64,000 nt of DNA from Microbacterium sp. Root553 (GCF_001426995.1 NZ_LMFY01000001.1:186001-250000), one strand, 5' to 3'. Shown: positions 17,055 through 25,257, numbered from the stretch's first letter. Notes: generated by a model not told the origin, from the sequence alone. Numbers and translations are program-made.

Positions 17055-17573
17055 ATGATGACCGTCAACGCACCCGTCCTCGTCTTCATGGGCGTCGCCA
17101 GCACCGGCAAATCCACGGTGGCCGCGATGCTCGCCGGCCGCCTCGGCTGGGCCTTCGAAGAGGGCGACGACCTGCACCCCGAGGCCAACGTCGCCAAGAT
17201 GGCGGCCGGCCATGCGCTCAACGACGACGATCGGTGGCCGTGGCTCGATCGCATCGCCGAGTGGATAGACGAGCGCATCGCCGCCGGCGAGCCCGGCATC
17301 GTGACCTGCTCCGCTCTCAAGCGCAGCTATCGCGACATCCTTCGGCGCGACAACGTCACCTTCGTGCACTTCGCCGGCGACCGTGAGCTGATCCTCGAGC
17401 GGATGCTGCGCCGCCAGGGGCATTTCATGCCCGCGACCCTGCTCGATTCGCAGTTCGCGACGCTGGAAGCGCTCGGAGACGACGAGAGGTCGATCGAGAT
17501 CGACATCGCGCTCACGCCGGCCGAGCAGGCGGCGCAGATCGCGTCGCGCCTGCGCCTGCATCCCGACTACTGA
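17055..17573 (+). CDS. gntK: Gluconokinase
   Basis: 172 residues; phosphorylates gluconate at position 6 with ATP in the cytoplasm. The Walker A motif is GVASTGKST (about 13-21). EGDDLHPEANVAKMAAGHALNDDDRWPWL is the gluconate-binding segment that separates GntK from other small P-loop kinases, and CSALKRSYRD is the Walker B-like region. It has two adjacent ATGs at 17055 and 17058. The permease stop is 7 nt upstream, so it is in the same operon, and a terminator follows. Confidence 0.95.
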   Translation: MMTVNAPVLVFMGVASTGKSTVAAMLAGRLGWAFEEGDDLHPEANVAKMAAGHALNDDDRWPWLDRIAEWIDERIAAGEPGIVTCSALKRSYRDILRRDNVTFVHFAGDRELILERMLRRQGHFMPATLLDSQFATLEALGDDERSIEIDIALTPAEQAAQIASRLRLHPDY

Positions 17574-17605
17574 CGCGCAGTCGTCCCGCCTCAGAGACGA
17601 CACGG

Positions 17606-17640
17606 AAGCCCCGGACGCCCTCCCGCGTGCCCGGGGCTTT
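17606..17640 (+). terminator. Rho-independent terminator of the gluconate operon
   Basis: AAGCCCCGG (17606-17614) pairs with CCGGGGCTT (17631-17639), followed by further T. It lies 33 nt past the gluconokinase stop and just before the convergent minus-strand gene, so it may act for both. Confidence 0.75.
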
Positions 17641-17647
17641 CTGCGCG

Positions 17648-18121
17648 TCAGCCGATGAGCAGTCCGAGGCCCCGGATGCCGGCCACCACCAGATCGTGGT
17701 CATCGGCGGAAGGAAGACCCGACACCGTGACGACGGCGACCACCCCCACCCCGTCGACGCGGAGGGGAACCGCCCCGCCCGCGATCGCATAGGTCGCAGG
17801 ATCCAGCCACCCGGGCTCGTGCATGTCACGGCCGCCGTTCTCGATGCGCGCCTCGAGCAGAGCGGTGCTGGTCTCGAACCGCAACGCCGTCGCTGACTTC
17901 TTCGCGGCCCAGACGTCGTTGTCGCCCGTCGCACCGGGCAGGGAGGCGTGGAACAGGATGCCGGATGCCGTGCGCACGTCGACGGCGACGGGCAGGCCGT
18001 CGGTCAGAGCTCTCTCCGCGATCGAGCGCCCGAGATGCCAGGCGTCCCGGCGATCGAACCGGCGCAGTACGAGCTCGAGGTGCTCCGCCTCCAACTGCGC
18101 GAGCCTCGCGTGATCACTCAT
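17648..18121 (-). CDS. UPF0303/HbpS-like protein (heme-degrading domain family)
   Basis: 157 residues of the GlcG/HbpS alpha-beta fold. Markers are VAVDVRTASGILFHASLPG, DNDVWAAKKSATALRF and the glycine-rich YAIAGGAVPLRVDGVGVVAVVTVSGLPSADDHDLVV. Some relatives bind heme or act as sensory partners; most are uncharacterised. The start at 18121 is favoured over 18127: it places AGAGG seven bases upstream rather than one. It is transcribed alone. Confidence 0.82.
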   Translation of the reverse strand: MSDHARLAQLEAEHLELVLRRFDRRDAWHLGRSIAERALTDGLPVAVDVRTASGILFHASLPGATGDNDVWAAKKSATALRFETSTALLEARIENGGRDMHEPGWLDPATYAIAGGAVPLRVDGVGVVAVVTVSGLPSADDHDLVVAGIRGLGLLIG

Positions 18122-18263
18122 CGGCATGCCTCTCTTCTGGATGACTCGCTTCAGACTGTAGCCGCCCCCTCACGCAGCGCACGCCGAATCTCGAGCACCC
18201 CGATGACCGCCGGCAGCGTCGTCGTCGGGCTGTGTCGTGACGCGACGGCTCGCTCAACGCGAC

Positions 18264-19127
18264 TCAGCCGAGCTCTCCGGACCCGTAGGGCCGCACGGGC
18301 TGCTGCTTCTGGAACGCGTACTCTCCGCCCTGTCGTCCTCCGAACGGGCGCCCGTGGTCGGCGAACTCCTCTCGGTAGTACGCCATCCGCCACGTACCGA
18401 TCTCGATGCGAGACCCGGTCCGCAGGATCCTGGCGTCATCCTTGCTGTGCGGGAGATTCGGCCGGCCGCCGCCGGTCGGTGCATAGGAGTAGAGGACGTA
18501 TTCGTCGTCATCGTTGTGCCGGACCTCGGCGTGACGAGCTTCCAGCCCTTCCAGACGTAGATCGGCGTCCGGCCCGGAGCCGATCACGGTGGTTCCGGGA
18601 AGAAGGTCGAACTCTCGCGGCCTGCTGAGGTTCCAGTCGCCGGAGCCGACCGCGAAGATCAGTCGGGGTCGGCCGGACCCGGGGAGATAGTGAGTGGTCG
18701 TGACCCGTCGACGAACGCCCCGGGACACGGTCGGTACGAGCGGGAACAGCGTCGAGGGAGGTGACGGCAGACGGAAGACATCTCCGCGTTCGCGGTGCTG
18801 CGCCTCGGACAGCAACGTGGCGAGGTGTCCGAGTTTGATGTGGGAAGACCCGGCGATCGCCCGCCCGACGGGCCCGGACTTCACGTCGCCGAGCTGAATG
18901 AGAGTCCCCCGCGGCCCTTCGACGCGTACGGTCAGACCGCGCCGCGCGAGCCCGTCGGCCAGCGGGCCGAGCTGAGTCAGATCGCGGCGGCTCACCCCGG
19001 CGAAACGGGGAGTCGCCTCGAAGGTGACGACGACCTCTCGGCCCGCGGCTCGGACGGTGAATCGCACCGGATCACCGCCGTCAGAGCTGGACTGCTCCAC
19101 GGTGAGGTCGATATCGAGACGGAGCAT
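18264..19127 (-). CDS. FHA-domain protein
   Basis: 287 residues. The C-terminal FHA (phosphothreonine-binding) domain runs about residues 170-265: FDLLPGTTVIGSGPDADLRL, the conserved ARHAEVRH and the distal strand TGSRIEIGTWRM. The N-terminal 110 residues form a beta-rich region with repeated VTFEATPRFAGVSRRDL-type strands and no known match. FHA proteins read serine/threonine kinase signals. It is followed upstream, 15 nt away on the same strand, by a small protein gene, so the two are probably one operon at the edge of the accessory region. Confidence 0.85.
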   Translation of the reverse strand: MLRLDIDLTVEQSSSDGGDPVRFTVRAAGREVVVTFEATPRFAGVSRRDLTQLGPLADGLARRGLTVRVEGPRGTLIQLGDVKSGPVGRAIAGSSHIKLGHLATLLSEAQHRERGDVFRLPSPPSTLFPLVPTVSRGVRRRVTTTHYLPGSGRPRLIFAVGSGDWNLSRPREFDLLPGTTVIGSGPDADLRLEGLEARHAEVRHNDDDEYVLYSYAPTGGGRPNLPHSKDDARILRTGSRIEIGTWRMAYYREEFADHGRPFGGRQGGEYAFQKQQPVRPYGSGELG

Positions 19128-19142
19128 CGGAATCGATGCCCC

Positions 19143-19409
19143 TCAGGCCGAGCCCGAGTCGCCGGAGGCACTGTCGCTGGTCGTCACTCGCAGAGTTCCG
19201 TTGAACTTCCAGGTCGCCCGCGGGGCATCCGGCCCGATGTCGCGGGGCACCTCGACAGTCATGTCGTCGAACGTGTAGTTGACTGCTGCGCCGCGACCCG
19301 TGAGATAGGACCACATCTCCCGGCCGAGGTCGGTCCAGTCGGTGATCGATGCACCGGTGGGCCCGGAGGCGGAGTCGAACAGTTCCGCGGGGTCAGTCGA
19401 CTCGCTCAT
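19143..19409 (-). CDS. Small acidic hypothetical protein, operon partner of the FHA protein
   Basis: 88 residues. The ATG at 19409 (MSESTDPAEL) follows AGGAGC by six bases; longer versions to 19466 lack a ribosome site. The central part (WTDLGREMWSYLTGRGAAVNYTFDDM) looks like a folded alpha-beta segment and the ends are Ser/Asp-rich. I do not recognise a family. The 15-nt gap to the FHA gene suggests a shared transcript and perhaps a shared function. Confidence 0.7.
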   Translation of the reverse strand: MSESTDPAELFDSASGPTGASITDWTDLGREMWSYLTGRGAAVNYTFDDMTVEVPRDIGPDAPRATWKFNGTLRVTTSDSASGDSGSA

Positions 19410-19598
19410 GGGATGCTCCTTTGCTAGATCCATGTCTGTGAATACGAGTATGCGCCTGGGCTCCATGGCTGTCCAGAGCTATCTGGACAGGGTTGAGAAA
19501 GGGTGTCGAGACGCCTTCCTGCGCCTTTCCCCGAGTGGCAGAGCCGGTGTGTCACACCTCAGTGAGATCTTCGAAGATGTAGTGCTCTGCAAGAACGG

Positions 19599-19889
19599 TC
19601 ATTGCGGGGGCGGAGCAATGGTGAAGAGGAACAGCGACAACAGCGATGGGCCCACTGTCGCAAACAGCAGCACTCCGACCGCTACGACGAACCCGGTAAG
19701 CGAGAAACCAGTGCCCCGCAGCGAATCGTCCGCTTTGAGCGCCTTCCTCGACGCGAGGGCGAACCCGATCGCCGCGCACGCCAGAAGGGTGACTGATAGC
19801 CACCACCCGCTCGTGAGCACCGCCCCCAGCGCGAGAAGGCAGCTTGCGAAGGCGTTTCGGTCGTATCGGCCTTTTCGTTGTACTTCCAC
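19599..19889 (-). CDS. Small membrane protein, unknown
   Basis: 96 residues with three hydrophobic stretches: FASCLLALGAVLTSG, WLSVTLLACAAIGFALASRKAL and FSLTGFVVAVGVLLFATVGPSLLSLFLF. This layout resembles small DUF4190-type proteins, but no firm assignment is possible. The start codon is GTG (MEVQRKG) with AAGG six bases upstream. It stands alone in an otherwise gene-poor 1 kb stretch. Confidence 0.65.
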   Translation of the reverse strand: MEVQRKGRYDRNAFASCLLALGAVLTSGWWLSVTLLACAAIGFALASRKALKADDSLRGTGFSLTGFVVAVGVLLFATVGPSLLSLFLFTIAPPPQ

Positions 19890-20489
19890 GTCGATCCTTC
19901 TTCGCGTGTGTCCAGCAGGCGATGGTCAGCCTGGCGGGCACACGCGCATCGCTCGCCAGGTGGTCGTCCAGCCCCCACCCGAGTTGACACGCAATCACAG
20001 GGAGAGGTCTTCCGGGAGGCTACCGGAGCTCCATGAGCCATGGACCGTCGCCAGGGCGGGCGGTGACGACGTTGAGCTCGCTCGAATCATCGTGAGCGAC
20101 TTGTCGGACACCGCTCCTACGGCGACGTTGATCTCGCCGTTGCGGGTGTTCGAGATCGCACCCTCGCTCGCGATCCGCGCTATCGAAAACCCCATGCACA
20201 CCGGGATCGCGTCGGATCATCCATCTGCTGTCGCCACTCTCAGCGATGAACACATCTGTCTCGAAATCTGTAGCTCGAAGCATCGAATCCACAGGCCAAC
20301 GGCACCACACAGGTCACGCGACCATCCCCCTGAAGATGGACACGGCTACGGCTCGCTCATTGTCAGACACGCCCTAGACGAGGTGCTGCGCGATGCCGAG
20401 CATGATGCCTGGGCATGGCGTTACTGACGCGTCCCCGCGGCTGCCCGCGCGTCGTCCCGGTTGCGGCGGCATCAGATCCAATCCATCGG
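19890..20489. other. Gene-poor 600 nt with decayed coding fragments
   Basis: No intact gene is convincing. On the minus strand, protein-like pieces occur in alternating frames: ATDFETDVFIAESGDSRW (about 20190-20280) in one, then GEINVAVGAVSDKSLTMIR (about 20085-20145) in another. On the plus strand, a C-terminal-like piece GHGYGSLIVRHALDEVL ends at 20427 and resembles the acetyl-CoA loop of GNAT acetyltransferases. These look like remnants of one or two genes with several frameshifts. Confidence 0.35.
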
Positions 20490-20981
20490 TCAAGCGGGCG
20501 ATGCCTGAGAGACGCTTTGGATAGCGTCCCGGAGTTCCTCAGAGCGGTCGCTGCGGATAACCCGCGAGCCCTCGTTCGTCAGCGTCAGCCACACAGCGGA
20601 GCCAGAGGACCACAAGACGAATCGGTCCGAACCGACGATGCGCCACCCCAGGCCACCGGCCTGCGAAGGACTCACATCTGCGGCTTCGACCTTGTCAACG
20701 TCAGTGACGGGAATGTGCATGACACGGAACAGTGAGAGATGCGCATCGATGTGCGTTGCACTCACCGAGACCCTGGTTCGCCTGTCGAGGCCGATGAGTC
20801 CGGCCCCGAGGATCAGGATGAACCCGGCGATGAGGAGCCCGATGACCCACCCGCCGATCTCCTCTCCGTTGCCGACCACGACCGGCGCTGAGATCGCGGT
20901 GATGACGGCCAGGAACACCAGCGTCGATACTCCTGCGACTGCCAACCACCGCGGACCGATGAGGGTTTCACGAAACACCAC
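20490..20981 (-). CDS. Membrane protein with two helices and a soluble C-terminal domain
   Basis: 163 residues. Two helices (WLAVAGVSTLVFLAVITAI and GGWVIGLLIAGFILILGAGLIGL) are followed by about 90 residues of mainly strands (VSVSATHIDAHLSLFRVMHIP, LGWRIVGSDRFVLW), a PH-like pattern seen in many small actinobacterial membrane proteins. The GTG start at 20981 is chosen because GGAGGAGG lies six bases before it; an ATG 51 nt upstream has no ribosome site. Function is unknown. Confidence 0.75.
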   Translation of the reverse strand: MVFRETLIGPRWLAVAGVSTLVFLAVITAISAPVVVGNGEEIGGWVIGLLIAGFILILGAGLIGLDRRTRVSVSATHIDAHLSLFRVMHIPVTDVDKVEAADVSPSQAGGLGWRIVGSDRFVLWSSGSAVWLTLTNEGSRVIRSDRSEELRDAIQSVSQASPA

Positions 20982-21101
20982 GGGATACCTCCTCCGTCGA
21001 GTCTCCCTTGTGGCGATCGTCGTGCACCACATGTTCGCCCACCGCGGTCAGGGCCTCGTGAGTAACTATCCACTAAACAGCCACGCACGCGACAAAGCGC
21101 C

Positions 21102-21538
21102 TCACCTGAGGTACGGGAGTACGTCGGGCGTGATGTCCACTTCGACGCCCTCCGCTTCGTACTTCTCGAGTTGGCGTACAACCTGAGCTGTTCATTGGCG
21201 ATACGGTGAATCCAGGCTTCCATTGACTCATCGGTGAGGCCGACCGACGTCTTGACCTAATCCAAGTCAATGGTGAAGAGCATCTCGTGCGCGCTCTTGT
21301 TCCGGAGCCGGTTGAAGCTCCGGATTGCTCGAATCAGAGGGACGTCCACGGCAGCGGTCGCTTCGGCCAAGGCCAACTTGTGTTCAAAGCGGGCGTTGCC
21401 CCAGTCGATAGCGTCCGGCCGTTCGAGCTTGGTGCGCGTCACATATTCGAGCAGAGCCTCGATCCAGAGATGACCACGAAGCAGCACACCCCTGTCATCC
21501 GCATCCCGCAGCGCGTCAACCAACTCGGCGAAGTGCAC
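21102..21538 (-). pseudogene. HEPN-like gene broken by an in-frame TAG and a frameshift
   Basis: The intact part (GTG 21538 to TAG 21257-21259) encodes 93 residues: HFAELVDALRDADDRGVLL, LWIEALLEYV and IRSFNRLRNKSAHEML. R79-N80 with H84 fits the R-x4-H motif of HEPN RNases and MtlR/DUF4145-like helical proteins. After the TAG the same frame continues sensibly (KTSVGLTDESMEAWIHRI). At about 21180 a one-base shift moves the good reading to the next frame (RQLEKYEAEGVEVDITPD), ending at TGA 21102. Restored, it would be about 145 residues. A further shift may separate it from an ATG at about 21571. Confidence 0.7.
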
Positions 21539-21902
21539 ATTCGTTCAAGTCGGCGCTCTTGATTCCCACGCATCGAACGTAGAGGACAAGACATCATCAC
21601 GCATCCAGCCAGGTAAAGCGGAGGCCCGCCTGCGAGCGCATATCTTGGCTGCACTCAGTCGCTCTGCTTCCGCAACGTCGCCGCGAGCGCCAGTCTCCAG
21701 TTTTCCTGCTGACTCCGCCGCGCGGATCCAGGTCTACGAAAAGTGTGTATGGATTTCGCCGGTGATGCAAAGGGCGATCCGGGTCCCCCGAAATGGGGGA
21801 CAGACGACTTGAGGCCCTCGCTCGTAGCGTCAACGAAACGCGCAGGATGGCATCAGCGCACGAACCACGTGCACCACTCTTGCTCGCAGGAAGGACGAAC
21901 TC
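21539..21902. other. Intergenic region before the secreted-protein operon
   Basis: No credible gene is visible. It holds the shared regulatory element at 21743-21771 and a small hairpin (TCCCCC 21784-21789 with GGGGGA 21795-21800). A strong AGGAAGGA Shine-Dalgarno for the gene at 21903 lies at about 21888-21895. Confidence 0.5.
21743..21771 (+). promoter_or_regulatory. Shared accessory-region element, copy 1
   Basis: GTGTGTATGGATTTCG, 8 nt, GCAAA. This matches copies at 26095-26123 (+) and 25442-25470 (-) in order and spacing. It lies 131 nt before the ATG of the secreted protein at 21903. It could be an alternative-sigma promoter (17 nt separate GTGTGTA from GCAAA) or a regulator site. Confidence 0.6.
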
Positions 21903-22616
21903 ATGAGTCCGAAGGTTGTTAGCAAAAAGGGAGCAGGTCTAGCCCTTGCACTTGCTCTGCTCGCCGGCACCACGGCCGCTCCGGCGAATGCGGACACAGA
22001 TTCCCCTCAGGCCGGTCCACCACCCATTGATCTCACATCACAGCAGGAAGCGTCGATCCGCGCCGAGTTCCAGCGCTTCGGCGTCGACCCGTCCGACCAG
22101 GACGCACTCATCCACGGTCTGGAGACCGGAGAAGAGTGGGACAGCTCAACGGATGTCGCGCCAGCTTCAGTCTCGAACCAGGTCATCGACGGGATCGATT
22201 ACACCATCAGTCGGTACGAAGACGGATCGTTCCTCGCAGCAGGACTCGAAGTCCCGCAGACCGCGAACCCGAACGCTCGTGCGATCCAGAGCTGCGCGAC
22301 CTCGGGCACCAGTGCAGGTGTGGCATACCGAACCAAGTGCCTCATCATCGTCACGAACGGGGCGACCTCCGCGCAGTTCCGAGCGAGCATCTCCTGGTGG
22401 GCGTCCGGTACCTCCATCTACGACGTAGGCGCAGGGTTCGTGAACTCCGACGTAGGAGTGGTCAGCGCGGGCAACTTCTCCTCCTCTACCGCACCGGGGA
22501 CCACGAAGTGGACACAGTTCAATTGGACCACCACCATTGACGGCTGGTATCAGGCGACCAGGTATGTCCGACTGACCCTCAGCACCGGTGGACCGTCCAC
22601 CTCCTCGAACTACTAA
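21903..22616 (+). CDS. Secreted protein of unknown function (paralogue 1)
   Basis: 237 residues with a Sec signal peptide: KK, then a hydrophobic core and AAPANA before the mature end near residue 30. The mature part starts with a short helical region (LTSQQEASIRAEFQRFGVDPSDQDALIHGL), then DSSTDVAPASVSN, then a beta-rich C-terminal half with two cysteines spaced 15 apart that could form a disulfide. The downstream gene encodes a clear relative with the same plan. I know no family for it. It is exported, so it probably acts at or outside the surface. AGGAAGGA lies seven bases before the ATG. Confidence 0.8.
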   Translation: MSPKVVSKKGAGLALALALLAGTTAAPANADTDSPQAGPPPIDLTSQQEASIRAEFQRFGVDPSDQDALIHGLETGEEWDSSTDVAPASVSNQVIDGIDYTISRYEDGSFLAAGLEVPQTANPNARAIQSCATSGTSAGVAYRTKCLIIVTNGATSAQFRASISWWASGTSIYDVGAGFVNSDVGVVSAGNFSSSTAPGTTKWTQFNWTTTIDGWYQATRYVRLTLSTGGPSTSSNY

Positions 22617-22628
22617 GAACGGACCAGC

Positions 22629-23330
22629 ATGTACAAGTGGAAGCGCGGTACAGCTCTCGTCACCGCAGTCGTAGCGGCTTTCGGGGCAGGTTTTATGCTC
22701 GCCCCTGCTGCAAGCGCAGCAACGCCTTCGGCGACCATCGAGCTCAGCCAGGACGACATCGACTACTACTACTCGGTCGCCGAGCGATTCGGAGTTCCCG
22801 CGGCGGTCCAGGAGTCCCTCCTGGAGAAAGTGAAGGCGGGGATTCCTCTCGACTCGTCGACCGGCGTGGCACCAGTCTCGACAGTGACGACCGAAGTCGA
22901 CGGTTTCGAGCGCACCGTCGAGACCTTCCCGGACGGTTCAGTCATCGGGACAGATATCGAGATCCCGCAAGTAATCGAGGACGGAGTATCCGCTCGCGGC
23001 GTTGCAGGCTGCGTGACAGGCGCCAGCGCTGGTGTCTATTACGGACAGGACTGCTGGGTGTATTCGTCGTCGCTGACGATGGGCGCATCGTTCTATGCCA
23101 GCTACTCGCAGTGGTCGACTGGCTCAAGCGTGTGGAACTGGCACACACCTGAAGTCAACATCGTCGGTGGCACAGTCAGCAATCAGGTCTGGAGTCACGC
23201 CACCGGAACCAACAGCAGCATCACCCTCAAGTGGAACTCTCACATCGGCGGCATCGTCACCGTGGGGACTTGGTTGCGTTTGAACGCCAGCCCTGGTGGG
23301 ATTTCACAGACCCGTGGTGGAACCTGGTAA
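22629..23330 (+). CDS. Secreted protein of unknown function (paralogue 2)
   Basis: 233 residues. The signal peptide ends at PAASAA. The mature region parallels the upstream protein: RFGVPAAVQESLLEKVKAG against RFGVDPSDQDALIHGLETG, DSSTGVAPVS against DSSTDVAPAS, FPDGSVIGTDIEIPQ against YEDGSFLAAGLEVPQ, and two cysteines (GCVTG, QDCWVY) at equivalent places. The C-terminal half is Ser/Thr/Trp-rich, probably a beta-sandwich. It starts 12 nt after the upstream stop, so the pair is one transcript from a tandem duplication that has diverged a lot. Confidence 0.8.
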   Translation: MYKWKRGTALVTAVVAAFGAGFMLAPAASAATPSATIELSQDDIDYYYSVAERFGVPAAVQESLLEKVKAGIPLDSSTGVAPVSTVTTEVDGFERTVETFPDGSVIGTDIEIPQVIEDGVSARGVAGCVTGASAGVYYGQDCWVYSSSLTMGASFYASYSQWSTGSSVWNWHTPEVNIVGGTVSNQVWSHATGTNSSITLKWNSHIGGIVTVGTWLRLNASPGGISQTRGGTW

Positions 23331-23348
23331 CCAAGAATCGAGAGTCTC

Positions 23349-23450
23349 ATGACACACGCACTCCTAGTTCTCGCAGTCATCGTGGTTCTGGCCGCGGTTG
23401 CGGTCGGCTTCGTGTACCTCATCGTCCGTGCCACGCGTAACCGGCGATAG
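23349..23450 (+). CDS. 33-residue single-helix membrane micropeptide
   Basis: MTHALLVLAV is followed by a continuous hydrophobic helix (residues 4-26) and a basic tail RATRNRR, the shape of a small inner-membrane peptide with its C-terminus inside. It lies 18 nt after the second secreted-protein gene and just before a strong hairpin, so it would be the last gene of that operon. The ribosome site (GAGAG) is weak. It could be a helper or regulator of the secreted proteins, or a small toxin-like peptide; neither is shown. Confidence 0.55.
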   Translation: MTHALLVLAVIVVLAAVAVGFVYLIVRATRNRR

Positions 23451-23471
23451 CAGAGAGCGCCTGCGGCTTCG

Positions 23472-23509
23472 GTATGCGGCAGCTGTCAAATCGGACAGCT
23501 GCCGCATAC
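23472..23509. terminator. 16-bp perfect inverted repeat after the secreted-protein operon
   Basis: GTATGCGGCAGCTGTC (23472-23487), loop AAATCG, then its exact complement (23494-23509). There is no U-run on either side, so it may stop transcription by stem strength alone or protect the mRNA end. It sits between the plus-strand operon and the convergent minus-strand HEPN gene. Confidence 0.6.
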
Positions 23510-23578
23510 TCGAGCGCATCGGCCGTTGACAGCCGAGGACTAGTCGAAGTGCACCTTTCGCCTGATGTGGGTGACAGG

Positions 23579-24187
23579 TTAGATGGCGTGCGCGAAGTCC
23601 TGAACCGCGCGAGCGAGCCGCCACGCATATTCGAGGAACTGGCTTTGCAGCGGACTCCGCCCCGCGGACACTCCCTGGCTCGCCGTCAGCATCCAGAAGG
23701 TGCTCGCGTCCATGCTCGTCTCCCCCTTGCCGCCATGGTGCGCGGCGACGCCGTTGCGGACCTGACGGAGAGCGGTCATGAAGTCTTTGTCAGTGTTGAT
23801 GGGTTTGAGTTCTTCTTTGAGCTTCTGCGAGGCAGCGAGATACTTCGCCGGTGACGCGTGCGATGGAGTGCCGGGCCGGCTGATCTCACGAATGGCGTCG
23901 CTGATACGCTTCGGGACCTTCTGCAAGGCCTCATGCAGGTGCAGGGCCAGATACTTCTCCCAGACGTACCTGTCGTCCGATGACACCATCAGTCTGTGGA
24001 TGAGAGCCTTCGTCTCGTAGTCGATTAGCGCCAGGTAAAAGATGAGCTCGACCACTGGTCGATGCGATGCCCAGTCGGGGCGCTGCTTGAGCGTCAAAAT
24101 TACGTGGGCGGCGTCCTGCGCTGCCTCACGTGCCGCGGCGACAGCATGCTGAAAAGCCGGCTCATCGAACTCGTCCTCGAAGGTCAC
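23579..24187 (-). CDS. HEPN-like helical protein
   Basis: 202 residues, all helical by appearance. R144-N145 and H150 in QVRNGVAAHHGG match the R-x(4-6)-H motif of HEPN proteins, many of which are RNases in toxin-antitoxin, abortive-infection and stress systems. The N-terminal half (ELIFYLALIDYETKALIHRL) resembles the AbiV/Cthe_2314-like arrangement. The GTG start at 24187 overlaps the stop of the DUF4236 gene (GTGA), so it is tightly coupled to it. Whether it cuts RNA is inference from one motif. It converges on the secreted-protein operon. Confidence 0.7.
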   Translation of the reverse strand: MTFEDEFDEPAFQHAVAAAREAAQDAAHVILTLKQRPDWASHRPVVELIFYLALIDYETKALIHRLMVSSDDRYVWEKYLALHLHEALQKVPKRISDAIREISRPGTPSHASPAKYLAASQKLKEELKPINTDKDFMTALRQVRNGVAAHHGGKGETSMDASTFWMLTASQGVSAGRSPLQSQFLEYAWRLARAVQDFAHAI

Positions 24188-25257
24188 CCTGCTGCTGCTT
24201 CCATACGGCGCAGCGTGTTTTCCAGCGCGGCGGCCGCGTCGGGACGCGAGCACTGCACTCTCCAGTTGAGTCCCTGCACGTTGGTCAGGTCGAGGTTGCT
24301 GTAGAGCATGATGGGGAGCACGGGATTGTTGGAAAAGCGACGGTCCGGTCCACCTTTCTTGTTGACGTACTGCCAGGTCTGTCCGACCTTCACTGAGTCG
24401 CGAGGGGTGACGCCGGGCGCTTCGATGAACTGCTGCTGCCGACCCTGCACACGCAGGTGCGCGTACGAGACATCCGTGTAGGTCTTCCCGTCACGGACGA
24501 GAACACGGTCGGGCAGAAAGTGAAGACTCGTCTTCCCCGCGATGACAGTGGGCACGGCCACATTAGTCGCGAGATTCTTCGGACCGCTCAACGATGCACT
24601 CGCGTCAACCTTCTGGACGATGTTGCTCGCGCCAGCGTTGCGCTTGTGCTGATGCAGGGTGTGCACCTGGCCCGATGCCACTGTCCGCCACAGCTTCGTT
24701 GCGTCGGTGAACCATCCCCAGTTCGTCACCAGCTCATCGAACTGTTGGGCGGCGGCGTCGTTCACGTCGTAGAACACGACGGCCTTCGTCTTAGCTGCGT
24801 CACGCAGGAACAACCACCAACACAAAGGGATGGCGAGGAGCCAAACGATGAGTCCGAACGGGAGGGTCGCCGCACCCAGGAGGGCGGCGGCCGCGAGGAT
24901 CCACCATGCGAGACGGGTGTGACGCGCTGCCGCATTGAGTTGCTCGACGATCTCCCCACCACCGGTGGGCTGCATGTCGATGGTGGTCGCGCCCGTCACG
25001 TCTTCGAGTACGACCGCGCCCGGGTTGTATGGCACGTATGCGGGTGCCGAAGCGAGGCCGGCCCGCAAGCCGCCGGTCGGGGTAGAGCCGAGAGAGGTGC
25101 GGTAGTAGACCCCGTTCGCGCCCATGTGGACGTAGTTGCCGCGTGGCCCGGAACCCAGCCGAAAACCGGGGACTCCCACACTGACGCCCACACCCGACTT
25201 GCTCAGGTTGAAACGGAACGGACCCGCTTTGACACTCTTGCGAACGTAGAACCCCAC
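24184..25257 (-). CDS. DUF4236 membrane protein
   Basis: 357 residues. The N-terminal 50 are a typical DUF4236 domain (YVRKSVKAGPFRFNLSKSG, then SVGVPGFRLGSGPRGNYVHMG). Two adjacent helices follow near residues 110-155 (WWILAAAALLGAATLPFGLIVW, LAIPLCWWLFL), then a soluble C-terminal half (NVAVPTVIAGKTSLHFLPDRVLV) that resembles a ligand- or SH3-like fold. The GTG start at 25257, after GGGGAGA, places the DUF4236 domain at the extreme N-terminus; longer frames add unrelated residues. It is co-translated with the HEPN protein, and upstream lies copy 3 of the shared element. The biochemical role of DUF4236 is not known to me. Confidence 0.8.
   Translation of the reverse strand: MGFYVRKSVKAGPFRFNLSKSGVGVSVGVPGFRLGSGPRGNYVHMGANGVYYRTSLGSTPTGGLRAGLASAPAYVPYNPGAVVLEDVTGATTIDMQPTGGGEIVEQLNAAARHTRLAWWILAAAALLGAATLPFGLIVWLLAIPLCWWLFLRDAAKTKAVVFYDVNDAAAQQFDELVTNWGWFTDATKLWRTVASGQVHTLHQHKRNAGASNIVQKVDASASLSGPKNLATNVAVPTVIAGKTSLHFLPDRVLVRDGKTYTDVSYAHLRVQGRQQQFIEAPGVTPRDSVKVGQTWQYVNKKGGPDRRFSNNPVLPIMLYSNLDLTNVQGLNWRVQCSRPDAAAALENTLRRMEAAAG

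Noticed and set aside
18151..18393. A short minus-strand frame ending after IGVLEIRRALREGAATV
   Set aside because: Its upstream part is antisense or out of frame with the FHA gene, and no start fits the 136-nt gap.
21257..21259. Programmed read-through of the TAG in the HEPN-like gene
   Set aside because: A second lesion (frameshift at about 21180) follows, and no SECIS-like or slippery context is visible. Decay is simpler.
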